Shown: positions 1 to 6,148 of the stretch, piece after piece
Numbering within the stretch: the stretch's first letter is position 1
How the letters are laid out: the number at the start of each line of letters is the position of its first letter
Assembly: GCA_007124105.1 (NCBI GenBank)
Contig: SLFT01000079.1
Span: 1-6,332, forward strand
Reading direction: 5' to 3'
Source of the DNA: Candidatus Hydrogenedentota bacterium
GTDB lineage: Bacteria > Hydrogenedentota > Hydrogenedentia > Hydrogenedentales > CAITNO01
Length of the DNA stretch: 6,332 nucleotides
Program-made: the position numbers and the translations under genes
Notes under the pieces: model-generated
What the model saw: only the letters and a program-made list of their open reading frames with translations
Told to the model about the DNA's origin: nothing
Databases searched by the model: none

Positions 1-83
1 AACAACAATCAACCCGCCACATACCGTTGAAAACTGTACATTGAACCCAATCCCATGCAACACTGTTCCATCTCCTGCATTAC

Positions 84-101
84 CGTCCGTCGGACGTTTT
101 T
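84..101 (+). terminator. Possible small rho-independent terminator
   Basis: The arms CGTCC (84-88) and GGACG (92-96) can form a five-base-pair GC-rich stem with the three-base loop GTC. Five T residues (97-101) follow directly. This is the layout of an intrinsic terminator, though with a short stem. It could end a plus-strand gene lying left of the window. No such gene end is visible, so the function is inferred from structure alone. Confidence 0.4.
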
Positions 102-274
102 CAAGCACACAAACATTTCCAGCGCAAAGGCACTGATTACTTTGGACAAGGATAAAACACTGCACGGGGAAAATCAAGTCTTTGACAGTTGCTGCTTCGG
201 GGCGCATGTAAGCCGACGCGGGCTGCTTGCATTATTCATGAAGGCGTGTGGCATTGCTATGGGACAGGAATGTC

Positions 275-321
275 GCGTCTACGAACTTCACGCGCATCGT
301 AGAAGCGTCTGCCAGACGCTT
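275..321 (+). repeat. Two adjacent hairpins with possible alternative pairing
   Basis: Hairpin A pairs TCTACGA (278-284) with TCGTAGA (297-303) around a 12-base loop. Hairpin B pairs AAGCGTCT (303-310) with AGACGCTT (314-321) around the loop GCC, giving a perfect eight-base-pair stem. The word GCGTCT occurs twice (275-280 and 305-310), so AGACGC (314-319) could pair with either copy. Hairpin B is not followed by a clean T tract, so it is not a standard intrinsic terminator. It could act in a leader RNA if transcription starts upstream, or it may simply be a DNA palindrome. Confidence 0.4.
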
Positions 322-332
322 GGCGCCTTCAT

Positions 333-361
333 TTGAACCGGGTTGGCGCGCTGTGTAATAC
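333..361 (+). promoter_or_regulatory. Weak sigma70-type promoter candidate for the five-gene train
   Basis: TTGAAC (333-338) matches four of six -35 consensus bases. Two -10 readings are possible. TGTAAT (354-359) matches five of six bases with a short 15-base spacer, and TAATAC (356-361) matches three of six with the ideal 17-base spacer. Transcription would start near 366-368, about 50 bases before the first gene. Neither reading is strong, and a non-sigma70 promoter or one further upstream is equally possible. Confidence 0.3.
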
Positions 362-369
362 TTTTTGCT

Positions 370-382
370 GTATTTGTAATAC
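370..382. promoter_or_regulatory. Palindrome GTATT-TGT-AATAC, candidate operator
   Basis: This is a perfect inverted repeat with five-base arms around TGT. The octamer TGTAATAC occurs at 354-361 and again at 375-382, exactly 21 bases apart, or about two helical turns. The palindrome lies just downstream of the proposed start of transcription, where a repressor would act. Metal importers of this class are commonly controlled by Zur, MntR or DtxR-type repressors binding AT-rich palindromes. This site does not match a consensus I can name exactly, so the link to metal control is inference. Confidence 0.3.
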
Positions 383-408
383 GACGCGGCCTATATACCT
401 ACCGATAC

Positions 409-412
409 GGAG
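409..412 (+). promoter_or_regulatory. Ribosome binding site that decides the pseudopilin start
   Basis: GGAG at 409-412 stands eight bases before the GTG at 421. This spacing supports GTG 421 over the in-frame TTG at 343. Starting at 421 also puts the prepilin leader peptide at its usual short length of six residues. Confidence 0.65.
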
Positions 413-420
413 CGGCAGAC

Positions 421-1380
421 GTGAAAAGAGATTCAGGGTTTACATTAATCGAGTTGCTGGTTGTCATTGCTATCATCGGCATCCTTGCGGCTATCCTGCT
501 TCCCGCCTTGGCGCGGGCGCGCGAAGCGGCCCGGCGCGCGTCGTGTCAGAACAACTTGCGGCAACTCGGCGTAATATACAAGATGTACGCCAACGAGAGC
601 GCCGGCGAGCACTACCCGCCGTGCGCGCCTTTCGGGAATCCGTTCATGAACGGTATGACCATGTTCAGCGCGCCGGACGCTTTTGCTGTCTATCCGGAGT
701 ACCTCACGGACCTGGATGTTGCGCGGTGTCCGTCTGATCCCGGCGTTGACGGTCCTGGTCAGTTTGTTGCGGCGCGTTTGCCGAATGATGGCGACTTCGA
801 GAGTTGGCGGGCGCGTGCGAGAGAAGAGGACGACCGGTTGTCGGAGCGCTATTTTCTGAGCGCGCAGCTAGGTCGCTCTTACGCGTACAAAGGATACGCT
901 GCCACGAATATTCCGGAATACTATGGCATCTGGGGCGGTATGGGCGCGTTGCCGTATCAGGAACAAGTGAGCATTATCGAGATTAGCACGCCGGTGCGTG
1001 TGAAGGACTTCAGTCAGGATTTGAAGTTGACCCAGGAGAATTGGCCGCCCATGGTGGACTTTGCCGAGGCGACGGGCGCCGCCGGCGGCGATACGGTACA
1101 ACGACTGCGCGAAGGGATCGAGCGTTTCTTTATAACGGACATTAACAATCCGTGCGCAAGCGCGTTGGCGCAAAGCGCTATAGCGGTATCATGGGACACC
1201 TTTGGCTCCGGCGGCGACGCGGAAGCGACCGCGGGACTGAATGTGTTCAATCATATTCCCGGAGGGTGTAATGTATTGTATATGGACGGTCACGTGGCGT
1301 TCGTTCGTTATCCCGGGCGGTTCCCCATAGTTGACGACGAAGGCATGCTTCGGGAGAATGGACATTTTGGGCTATATTAA
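421..1380 (+). CDS. Prepilin-type N-terminal domain protein, DUF1559-like (pseudopilin-like)
   Basis: This 319-residue protein begins with a type IV prepilin leader. The first six residues end in Gly6, followed by mature Phe1 and Glu5 (Phe7 and Glu11 of the precursor) in FTLIELLVVIAIIGILAAIL, the classic site for prepilin peptidase cleavage and N-methylation. The hydrophobic helix covers about residues 8-30 and leads into an Arg/Ala-rich amphipathic stretch (31-40). The C-terminal part carries the family signature NHIPGGCNVLYMDGHV, with His278 and Asp289-Gly290 separated by ten residues rather than the nine of the common H-X9-DG form. Such proteins are presumed to be membrane-anchored pseudopilins. 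The family is very numerous in planctomycetes and relatives, and its function is mostly unknown. A GTG start is chosen because of the ribosome binding site at 409-412. The 3' end overlaps the metal-binding protein gene by 23 bases, suggesting a shared transcript. Family recognition is firm; the role is not. Confidence 0.9.
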   Translation: MKRDSGFTLIELLVVIAIIGILAAILLPALARAREAARRASCQNNLRQLGVIYKMYANESAGEHYPPCAPFGNPFMNGMTMFSAPDAFAVYPEYLTDLDVARCPSDPGVDGPGQFVAARLPNDGDFESWRARAREEDDRLSERYFLSAQLGRSYAYKGYAATNIPEYYGIWGGMGALPYQEQVSIIEISTPVRVKDFSQDLKLTQENWPPMVDFAEATGAAGGDTVQRLREGIERFFITDINNPCASALAQSAIAVSWDTFGSGGDAEATAGLNVFNHIPGGCNVLYMDGHVAFVRYPGRFPIVDDEGMLRENGHFGLY

Positions 1381-2254
1381 ACAAAGCGTTCACCGGTTAA
1401 CGCGTCGGTTCACAGTTGTTGGCGCCCTGGCGTTACTTGGCCTGTACGCGGGATGCGGCGCGCCGGTTCAGCATGAGCCGGAAGGCATTATCGCAGGCAC
1501 CTCGCTGATAGCGGATATTGTCGCTGACCTTACGGAACAGACCGTCCAGACCTTCACGCTGTTGCCGAGTTCATCCTGCCCGAGCCAGTTTGACATGAAG
1601 GCGGACGACATCAGCCGCCTGCAACAGGCGCGGATGGTATTGCTTCATCCGTGGCAAATGAATCTTGCCAACATACGCCGGACACTGGAGGCGGCGAAGC
1701 TGCCCGATGACCGTGCGCGTATCGTGGATGTCGCGGGCAACTGGATGCTGCCTGAAATGCAGACCGCGGCTGTTGCACGGCTTGCGGCGCTACTGGGCGA
1801 CCATCATCCCGAACACCGCGGCGCGATACAAGCCCGCGCGGCTATGCGTCGCGCGGCGATTGCCGCCGCAACGGAGAAAGCGCGCGCGCTGATGTCCGCC
1901 CAGGACGCGGCATCCCGGGTTGTTCTGTGCAACGAGATGCAGGCGCCCTTTGTTCACTGGGTCGGGTTTGATATAGCGGATACGTATGCGCGTCCCGAAG
2001 ACTGGAGCGTGGCGGAGACAGCAAGGCTGGTGCGCCTTGGGCGCGAGCGCCATGTGTCGCTGGTCATTGACAACCTGCAGAGCGGCGGCATGCGCATGAG
2101 CGAAACGATAGCGCGTGATATTGGCGCGATACATGTGGTATTGTCTAATTTCCCGAATGGATTTCCTGATACGCCGACCTGGGAAACCACCTTCATGAAC
2201 AACCTCAACCGACTACAGGAAGCCCTCGCGCGCCTTGACGCCCATGACCCCTGA
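1358..2254 (+). CDS. Metal ABC transporter substrate-binding lipoprotein-like protein, ZnuA/TroA class
   Basis: This 298-residue protein would capture a divalent metal, probably zinc or manganese, outside the inner membrane and deliver it to the permease encoded downstream. Residues 1-32 are a basic region plus a hydrophobic segment, ending in LGLYAGC. Cys33 is a likely lipid-attachment site, although Tyr at -3 makes this a weak lipobox. The mature part opens with GTSLIADIVADL, typical of cluster A-1 binding proteins. The usual first-ligand region reads SCPSQFDMKADD (73-84), with Cys74 and Gln77 where relatives have His. Other candidate ligands are His97, His200 and the acidic residues after DNLQSG (238-243). 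There is no His-rich loop. The ATG at 1358 is only one base after GGGAG (1352-1356). The in-frame TTG at 1367 is better spaced from that motif and is a real alternative. The gene overlaps its upstream neighbour by 23 bases and the ATPase gene by 11. The class is fairly sure; the metal is not. Confidence 0.82.
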   Translation: MDILGYIKQSVHRLTRRFTVVGALALLGLYAGCGAPVQHEPEGIIAGTSLIADIVADLTEQTVQTFTLLPSSSCPSQFDMKADDISRLQQARMVLLHPWQMNLANIRRTLEAAKLPDDRARIVDVAGNWMLPEMQTAAVARLAALLGDHHPEHRGAIQARAAMRRAAIAAATEKARALMSAQDAASRVVLCNEMQAPFVHWVGFDIADTYARPEDWSVAETARLVRLGRERHVSLVIDNLQSGGMRMSETIARDIGAIHVVLSNFPNGFPDTPTWETTFMNNLNRLQEALARLDAHDP

Positions 2255-2999
2255 ACCAATACTAGAATTACGGGACGCCGTTGTCGCCTATAACGGCACG
2301 ACGGCGTTGGCCGGCGTCTCATTACGGGTTGACGCGGGAGCGTGCGTCGCGTTGATTGGTTCCAACGGCGCCGGAAAGACCACGCTCCTTACGGTCGTTA
2401 ACGGTTTTACCCGGCTTAGCGCCGGCGTGGTGCGTGTGCTGGGCATGACGCCCGGCGGCATGGACACGACCCGTATCCGTCGCCGTGTCGGCTATGTGGC
2501 GCAGACGCAAGCTGTTGATGCGCGTATGCCGATCACATTGATTGAGTCCGTAATGACGGGCGTCTATGGGCGCCTCGGGTGGCGTCGTAAACCATCGCAA
2601 CACGACCACGCGCATGTACACAGTATCCTTGACAGCCTGCGCCTTCTGCATCTTGCCGAACGTCCGCTGGGGCATCTGTCTGGCGGTGAGACGCGCCGCG
2701 CCATGATTGCGCGCTGCCTTGCCCAGAAACCGGACATGATGCTGCTGGACGAACCGACGGCGTCGCTGGACGACGCGTCTTGCGACATTATCATGGACAT
2801 CATGGAACAAGTCCATCAGAAAGCGCAAACGACGTTGCTGTGGGTTACCCATGATCTTGACGCGTTGCCGCCCTGTTGCACCCGTACCGTGCGTATGCAC
2901 AACGGCGTCATCGCGCAGGATACGTCCCATGCGCCCGGCGCAGGGCATGGCGAAATGGCGGCGGCAAAACACAATGAAAGCGGCATCGCCCATGGTTGA
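2244..2999 (+). CDS. Metal ABC transporter ATP-binding protein, ZnuC class
   Basis: This 251-residue cytoplasmic ATPase powers the metal importer. All ABC motifs are present in order: Walker A GSNGAGKTT (39-47), Q-loop YVAQTQ with Gln87, signature LSGGE (145-149), Walker B MMLLDEP with catalytic Glu170, D-loop SLD (174-176) and the switch His203 in WVTHD. The LSGGE form and the MTGVYGRLGW segment (104-113) are typical of the zinc/manganese importer subfamily. An unusual run of alternating histidines (His120, 122, 124, 126) lies in the helical subdomain. ATG 2244 overlaps the binding-protein gene by 11 bases and has no close ribosome binding site, so translation is probably coupled. A TTG at 2235, 12 bases after AGGAAG (2217-2222), is an alternative start. 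The family assignment is firm and comes from both motifs and neighbours. The exact metal is not determined. Confidence 0.92.
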   Translation: MTPEPILELRDAVVAYNGTTALAGVSLRVDAGACVALIGSNGAGKTTLLTVVNGFTRLSAGVVRVLGMTPGGMDTTRIRRRVGYVAQTQAVDARMPITLIESVMTGVYGRLGWRRKPSQHDHAHVHSILDSLRLLHLAERPLGHLSGGETRRAMIARCLAQKPDMMLLDEPTASLDDASCDIIMDIMEQVHQKAQTTLLWVTHDLDALPPCCTRTVRMHNGVIAQDTSHAPGAGHGEMAAAKHNESGIAHG

Positions 3000-3828
3000 A
3001 TTGTTGCGGCATGAATATATGCAAAACGCCGTTATGGCCGGGTTCTTTTCCGGCGCGCTCTGCGGCGTTGTCGGCGTATTTCTCGTCACCATGCGCGCCT
3101 CCTTTCTGGGGATATGCGTTGCCCACGCCGCATTCGCCGGGGCCTTATTCGGTTTGCTTCTTGGCTTCAGCCCCATGTTGGGCGCGGTACTCTTCAGCAT
3201 GGCCGCCGCCGCGGTGATCGGCCCCATCGCCGACCGCGGTTCGTTGACGCCGGACGCCGCCATCGGCATTCTGTTTTCGGTAATGATCGGCATTGCTTTT
3301 TTGATACTGGGCATGATGCCGGCGGGCCGTCCTGAAGCGCTCAGCCTGTTTTGGGGCGCAATATTGACAGTGTCCAGGGGCGATATTGTCGCGCTCGCTG
3401 TTGTACTGTTTGTGGTCGCTGCGCTGCTTCTCCTGTTCTTTCGGCAGGTACAGGCGGTGGTGTGCCATCGCGCTGTTGCCGCCGCGGCGGGAATTCCCGC
3501 AACCCTTTATTTCTATGGGATGCTTTGCGCCACCGGCGTTTCGATTGCCGTGTCGTTGCCCAGCGTAGGCGGACTTCTGATATATAGCCTTGTCATAAAT
3601 CCCGCGGCGGCGGCCTATCAGCTCACGTACAACTTCAAACTGCTGCTGTTGCTGGCCGCCGGATTCGGCGTCGTTTCCTGTTGGATCGGCCTCGCGCTCT
3701 CCTACGCGCTTGACGCCCCCGCCGGCGCGGTTATTGTTCTTACGTCAGCGGCCATATTTGCGGTCGCCTGCGTCATCTCACCCAAAAGGAGACGCCCATC
3801 ATGGCGCACTGTTCCAACCAGGCTGTAG
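2992..3828 (+). CDS. Metal ABC transporter permease, ZnuB class (ABC-3 family)
   Basis: This 278-residue inner-membrane protein forms the metal channel of the importer. The hydrophobic segments run approximately 12-33, 39-60, 62-80, 90-108, 130-150, 168-190, 191-208, 215-238 and 243-263. Family landmarks are RASFLGICVAHAAFAGALFG (residues 35-54) with conserved His45, the LFWGAILTVSRGDI block (119-132), and SVGGLLIYSLVINPAAAAY (191-209). The tail is basic (KRRRPSWR), as expected for a cytoplasmic end. ATG 2992 overlaps the ATPase gene by eight bases and gives the usual family N-terminus. An in-frame ATG at 2974 would add six residues and cannot be excluded. The last 28 bases overlap the methyltransferase gene. 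No intact ribosome binding site precedes the start, so translational coupling is likely. Confidence 0.9.
   Translation: MVELLRHEYMQNAVMAGFFSGALCGVVGVFLVTMRASFLGICVAHAAFAGALFGLLLGFSPMLGAVLFSMAAAAVIGPIADRGSLTPDAAIGILFSVMIGIAFLILGMMPAGRPEALSLFWGAILTVSRGDIVALAVVLFVVAALLLLFFRQVQAVVCHRAVAAAAGIPATLYFYGMLCATGVSIAVSLPSVGGLLIYSLVINPAAAAYQLTYNFKLLLLLAAGFGVVSCWIGLALSYALDAPAGAVIVLTSAAIFAVACVISPKRRRPSWRTVPTRL
3788..3791 (+). promoter_or_regulatory. Ribosome binding site for the methyltransferase, inside the permease gene
   Basis: GGAG (within AAAAGGAG, 3784-3791) lies nine bases before ATG 3801. It is one of the best-placed ribosome binding sites in the train and sits inside the permease reading frame. 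The methyltransferase can therefore be translated from the shared message without coupling. Confidence 0.65.
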
Positions 3829-4445
3829 CCGTTACCCGCGCTTTTTTTGACGAACGCGCCGAGAAATGGGACGCCATGATCAGCGCCCAGCACGCGGTTC
3901 GCCTGCGTCAGATTATTGAAACCCTGCCCATCGCCTCGGACGCGCATATTCTGGATGTAGGCTGCGGCACAGGCGTCCTGTTTCCAATTCTGGCGGACAT
4001 ACTGGATACACAGGGCCTGGTGGTTGCCGCCGACGTCTCTTTTGCCATGTTGCGCGAAACACGCACCCGCATTAACGCGCTCCGGCAACAACGTTCTCTA
4101 CCCGCACAGCTGTTGCTGCAAGCGGATATAACCCATCCGCCCATTCACCATTCATCATTTGATTGGGTTATCTGCAACAGTTGCTTCCCCCACTTTCTCG
4201 ATCAGCAGGGCGCAACGACAACCATGGCGCGCCTGCTGCGGCCGAAGGGCGCGCTGGTAATCTGTCACACGGAAAGTCGCAACGCCATCAATGAACTGCA
4301 TCGCACTGTGGGCGGCGCCGTCGGCGGACACGAACTGCCCGACGCGTCCGAGATGGCCCGGCTGGTGGAGAACGCCGGTCTTTCTCTGGACACGCTCACA
4401 GACGAACCGGACAGGTATTTGTTGCTCGCCCACAGACACGCATAA
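3801..4445 (+). CDS. Class I SAM-dependent methyltransferase
   Basis: This 214-residue protein has the Rossmann-type S-adenosylmethionine-binding fold. Motif I is ILDVGCGTG (50-58), and the acidic residue ending strand two is Asp78 in VVAADVS. A motif II-like ADI contains Asp109, and SFDWVICNSCFPHF (119-132) is the motif IV region. A post-motif LLRPKGALVICH (145-156) follows. The C-terminal third has a conserved-looking pattern, HTESRNAINELHRTVGG (156-172) followed by ELP. The substrate cannot be read from sequence. There is no targeting signal, so it acts in the cytoplasm. It is the last gene of the importer train, overlaps the permease by 28 bases and has its own ribosome binding site. That suggests a job linked to metal uptake or metal-dependent metabolism, but this is inference. 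Cys and His are plentiful (Cys125, Cys128, Cys155, His116, His117, His131, His156), with no clear metal site. Confidence 0.85.
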   Translation: MAHCSNQAVAVTRAFFDERAEKWDAMISAQHAVRLRQIIETLPIASDAHILDVGCGTGVLFPILADILDTQGLVVAADVSFAMLRETRTRINALRQQRSLPAQLLLQADITHPPIHHSSFDWVICNSCFPHFLDQQGATTTMARLLRPKGALVICHTESRNAINELHRTVGGAVGGHELPDASEMARLVENAGLSLDTLTDEPDRYLLLAHRHA

Positions 4446-4572
4446 TGGCGCATGGCGCCGCCGCGCGGAATGTCGGCTGACAGCGTTTCGGGCCATGCCG
4501 GCGCATACGCGCAACGCCGGAGATGGTCTGTCTGTTGTATTGGCGCGCCAGAAACCGGGTAAGGGATGCAGC
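4446..4572. other. Convergent intergenic region with GC-rich hairpins
   Basis: This stretch separates the stop codons of two converging genes and holds no gene. GGCGC (4447-4451) and GCGCC (4455-4459) form a small hairpin right after the methyltransferase stop. CCGGCG (4498-4503) and CGCCGG (4515-4520) form a six-base-pair stem around an 11-base loop. TGGCGCGCCA (4541-4550) is a perfect ten-base palindrome. Any of these could help stop transcription from either side, but none is followed by a proper T tract on either strand. Confidence 0.4.
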
Positions 4573-6087
4573 TCAAAACAACGCGGCAAGTGTAGCCATG
4601 TCCAGCTCGGGGTACACGGGGAACTTGTCGAGCAGCGCTTGGATGCGCTCACGCGCCTCATCGCGCGCGGCGTCGCTGAGTTCGTATTTGCGTTTGCTGG
4701 GCTTGCCCGCATTGGCGCCGGAGGTCAGTAATGCGGGCTTTGTATTTCCAAGGGCCAAACGAATAATTGCGGCAATCTCCGCCATCTCTATTTCGCTCAT
4801 GCCCAGGGTAGTGGCGGCGGCAGTGCCCACTCGCAGACCGCTGGTGATTAACGGCCCGTTGGAATCATAAGGCAGCGAATTGAAATTCAGTGTGACGCCG
4901 CATTCGCGCAACGCGCTCGCCGCCTGCGTACCAGTAAGACCGCAGCTGTCCGCCACATCAATCAGCAGCAGATGGTTGTCGGTGCCGTCCGTGGCCAGCG
5001 TAAACCCGAGGTCCATAAGCGCATGGGCCAATGCGCGACAGTTCTCCACCACGCGCCGGGCGTAGTCTTTGAATGCCGGCTGGCTCGCCTCGCGAAACGC
5101 GACCGCTTTGGCCGCGAGGACATGGGGCAGCGGTCCGCCAATAACCAGGGGACATCCCTTGTCCACATACTCGGCGAACTCTTTTTTGCAAAGCACGAAT
5201 CCACCGCGCGGTCCGCGCAATGTCTTGTGCGTGGTGGAGGTCACAATGTGCGCGAAGGGGACAGGGTTATTTTCTCCTGTAAATACGCCGCCCGCAACCA
5301 GTCCAGCGAAATGGGCCATATCCACCATGAACACGGCGCCAACCTTGTCCGCGATTTCGCGCATGCGCATAAAATTGATGTGGCGCGGATAGGCGCTGTA
5401 TCCGGCCAACAGAATAAACGGCTTGATCTCCAGCGCCATCGCTTCGATCTCATCGTAATCAAGCAGTCCCGTGTCGCGGTTCACCGCGTAGCTATACGCG
5501 TCAAACATTTTCGCGGACAAGTTGCGCCGGTATCCGTGGGTAAGATGTCCGCCGGAATAATAGTCCATGCCGAGCAGCCGCTGATTGTTTAACGTTTCGC
5601 GTATCCGGTTCCAGTCCGCCTGGGACAACGCCGCCGGATTCTTCGTGCCCATCTTTTCCAAACCCGGCACTTCGATCCGCGCTGTCAGCGCCGCCCAATA
5701 GGCGATCATGTTCGCGTCCGCGCCGCTGTGGGGCTGCGTGTACGCGTGTTCCGCGCCAAACAACTGTCGGGCTTCGTCGCGGGCCATCGCCTCGATAACG
5801 TCCACGTTGTCGCAGCCCTCATAGAAACGCTGGTTCGGGACGCCTTCGGCGTATTTGTCTGTTAACAGGTTGCCCATGGCCAGCTGCGTGGCCAGGGAGC
5901 AGTAGTTCTCGCTGGCGATCAGTTTCAGGTAACTGCGCTGGTCCGCCAGCTCCCGCACAATCCCATGCGCCACTTCGGGCGCAGTGTCGGCAACAACGGT
6001 CAGGTTGGCCAGGTACGCCAGAAACGCCGGGTTTATATCTTCCGGTTTCGTTTTGCCAAGATAGGTCTTGAGTGGATTGGTGGACAC
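4573..6087 (-). CDS. glyA: Serine hydroxymethyltransferase, long chlamydia-like form
   Basis: This 504-residue cytoplasmic enzyme interconverts serine plus tetrahydrofolate with glycine plus 5,10-methylene-tetrahydrofolate, the main entry of one-carbon units. It depends on pyridoxal phosphate, which is held by Lys288 in STTHKTLRGPRGG. Other active-site landmarks are IASENY (58-62) with Glu60, KYAEGVPNQRFYEGC (78-92), PHSGADAN (119-126), GGHLTHG (179-185) and VDMAHFAG (255-262) with Asp256 and His259. It is longer than the roughly 420-residue common form. The segment between SGADAN and GGHLTHG has 52 residues, against about 21 in the E. coli enzyme, and there is an extra C-terminal tail. The same long architecture occurs in Chlamydia, as I recall that sequence. 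GTG 6087 is chosen because GGGAG stands eight bases upstream. A TTG at 6141 in the same frame lacks such support. The gene is convergent with the importer train and separately transcribed. Confidence 0.95.
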   Translation of the reverse strand: MSTNPLKTYLGKTKPEDINPAFLAYLANLTVVADTAPEVAHGIVRELADQRSYLKLIASENYCSLATQLAMGNLLTDKYAEGVPNQRFYEGCDNVDVIEAMARDEARQLFGAEHAYTQPHSGADANMIAYWAALTARIEVPGLEKMGTKNPAALSQADWNRIRETLNNQRLLGMDYYSGGHLTHGYRRNLSAKMFDAYSYAVNRDTGLLDYDEIEAMALEIKPFILLAGYSAYPRHINFMRMREIADKVGAVFMVDMAHFAGLVAGGVFTGENNPVPFAHIVTSTTHKTLRGPRGGFVLCKKEFAEYVDKGCPLVIGGPLPHVLAAKAVAFREASQPAFKDYARRVVENCRALAHALMDLGFTLATDGTDNHLLLIDVADSCGLTGTQAASALRECGVTLNFNSLPYDSNGPLITSGLRVGTAAATTLGMSEIEMAEIAAIIRLALGNTKPALLTSGANAGKPSKRKYELSDAARDEARERIQALLDKFPVYPELDMATLAALF

Positions 6088-6095
6088 AATAAGTT

Positions 6096-6100
6096 CTCCC
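6096..6100 (-). promoter_or_regulatory. Ribosome binding site that decides the glyA start
   Basis: On the minus strand GGGAG (6100-6096) lies eight bases before GTG 6087. It excludes the longer in-frame start at 6141, which would place this motif within the coding region. Confidence 0.7.
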
Positions 6101-6135
6101 TGTAGTCTCGATATAGGGCTGACGATGTATGAACG

Positions 6136-6146
6136 CCGCAATGCGG
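6136..6146. repeat. Palindrome CCGCA-A-TGCGG in the glyA leader
   Basis: Perfect inverted repeat with five-base arms around a single A. Its core CGCAATGCG recurs at 6236-6244. It lies three bases downstream of the proximal -10 element on the minus strand, as a repressor site might. Confidence 0.4.
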
Positions 6147-6148
6147 AT

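Larger units (their letters stand above)
1..342. other. Upstream non-coding region
   Basis: I see no convincing gene in this stretch. The one longer reading frame (55-336, plus strand) has no recognisable motif and an unnatural Cys/His/Arg-rich composition. It also runs through both a terminator-like hairpin and a hairpin cluster. No reading frame entering from the left looks like a gene end. A perfect -35 hexamer TTGACA lies at 182-187, but its best partner (TGTAAG, 207-212) sits 19 bases away, so it is only a weak promoter candidate. The individual sites are listed separately. Confidence 0.55.

Noticed and set aside
247..257. The 11-base word TGTGGCATTGC shared with 6256-6266
   Set aside because: A few repeated 11-mers are expected by chance in a window of this size, and the flanking bases do not match.
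55..336. A 93-residue plus-strand reading frame upstream of the gene train
   Set aside because: It has no motif, no ribosome binding site and an odd Cys/His/Arg-rich composition, and it runs through a terminator-like hairpin and a hairpin cluster.
333..737. A plus-strand frame overlapping the pseudopilin start
   Set aside because: It runs in another frame of a clear prepilin-type gene and encodes an Arg/Cys-rich sequence with no recognisable feature.
2322..3314. A long minus-strand reading frame antisense to the ATPase and permease genes
   Set aside because: It lies opposite two well-supported genes, has an Arg/His/Ala-rich low-information composition and shows no domain. It is a by-product of GC-rich coding sequence.
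4541..4550. Perfect palindrome TGGCGCGCCA
   Set aside because: An isolated GC-rich palindrome in a GC-rich gap between converging genes, with no T tract or repeat partner, so no function can be assigned.
4972..5592. A plus-strand frame opposite glyA
   Set aside because: glyA on the other strand is unmistakable; this frame has no motif or ribosome binding site.
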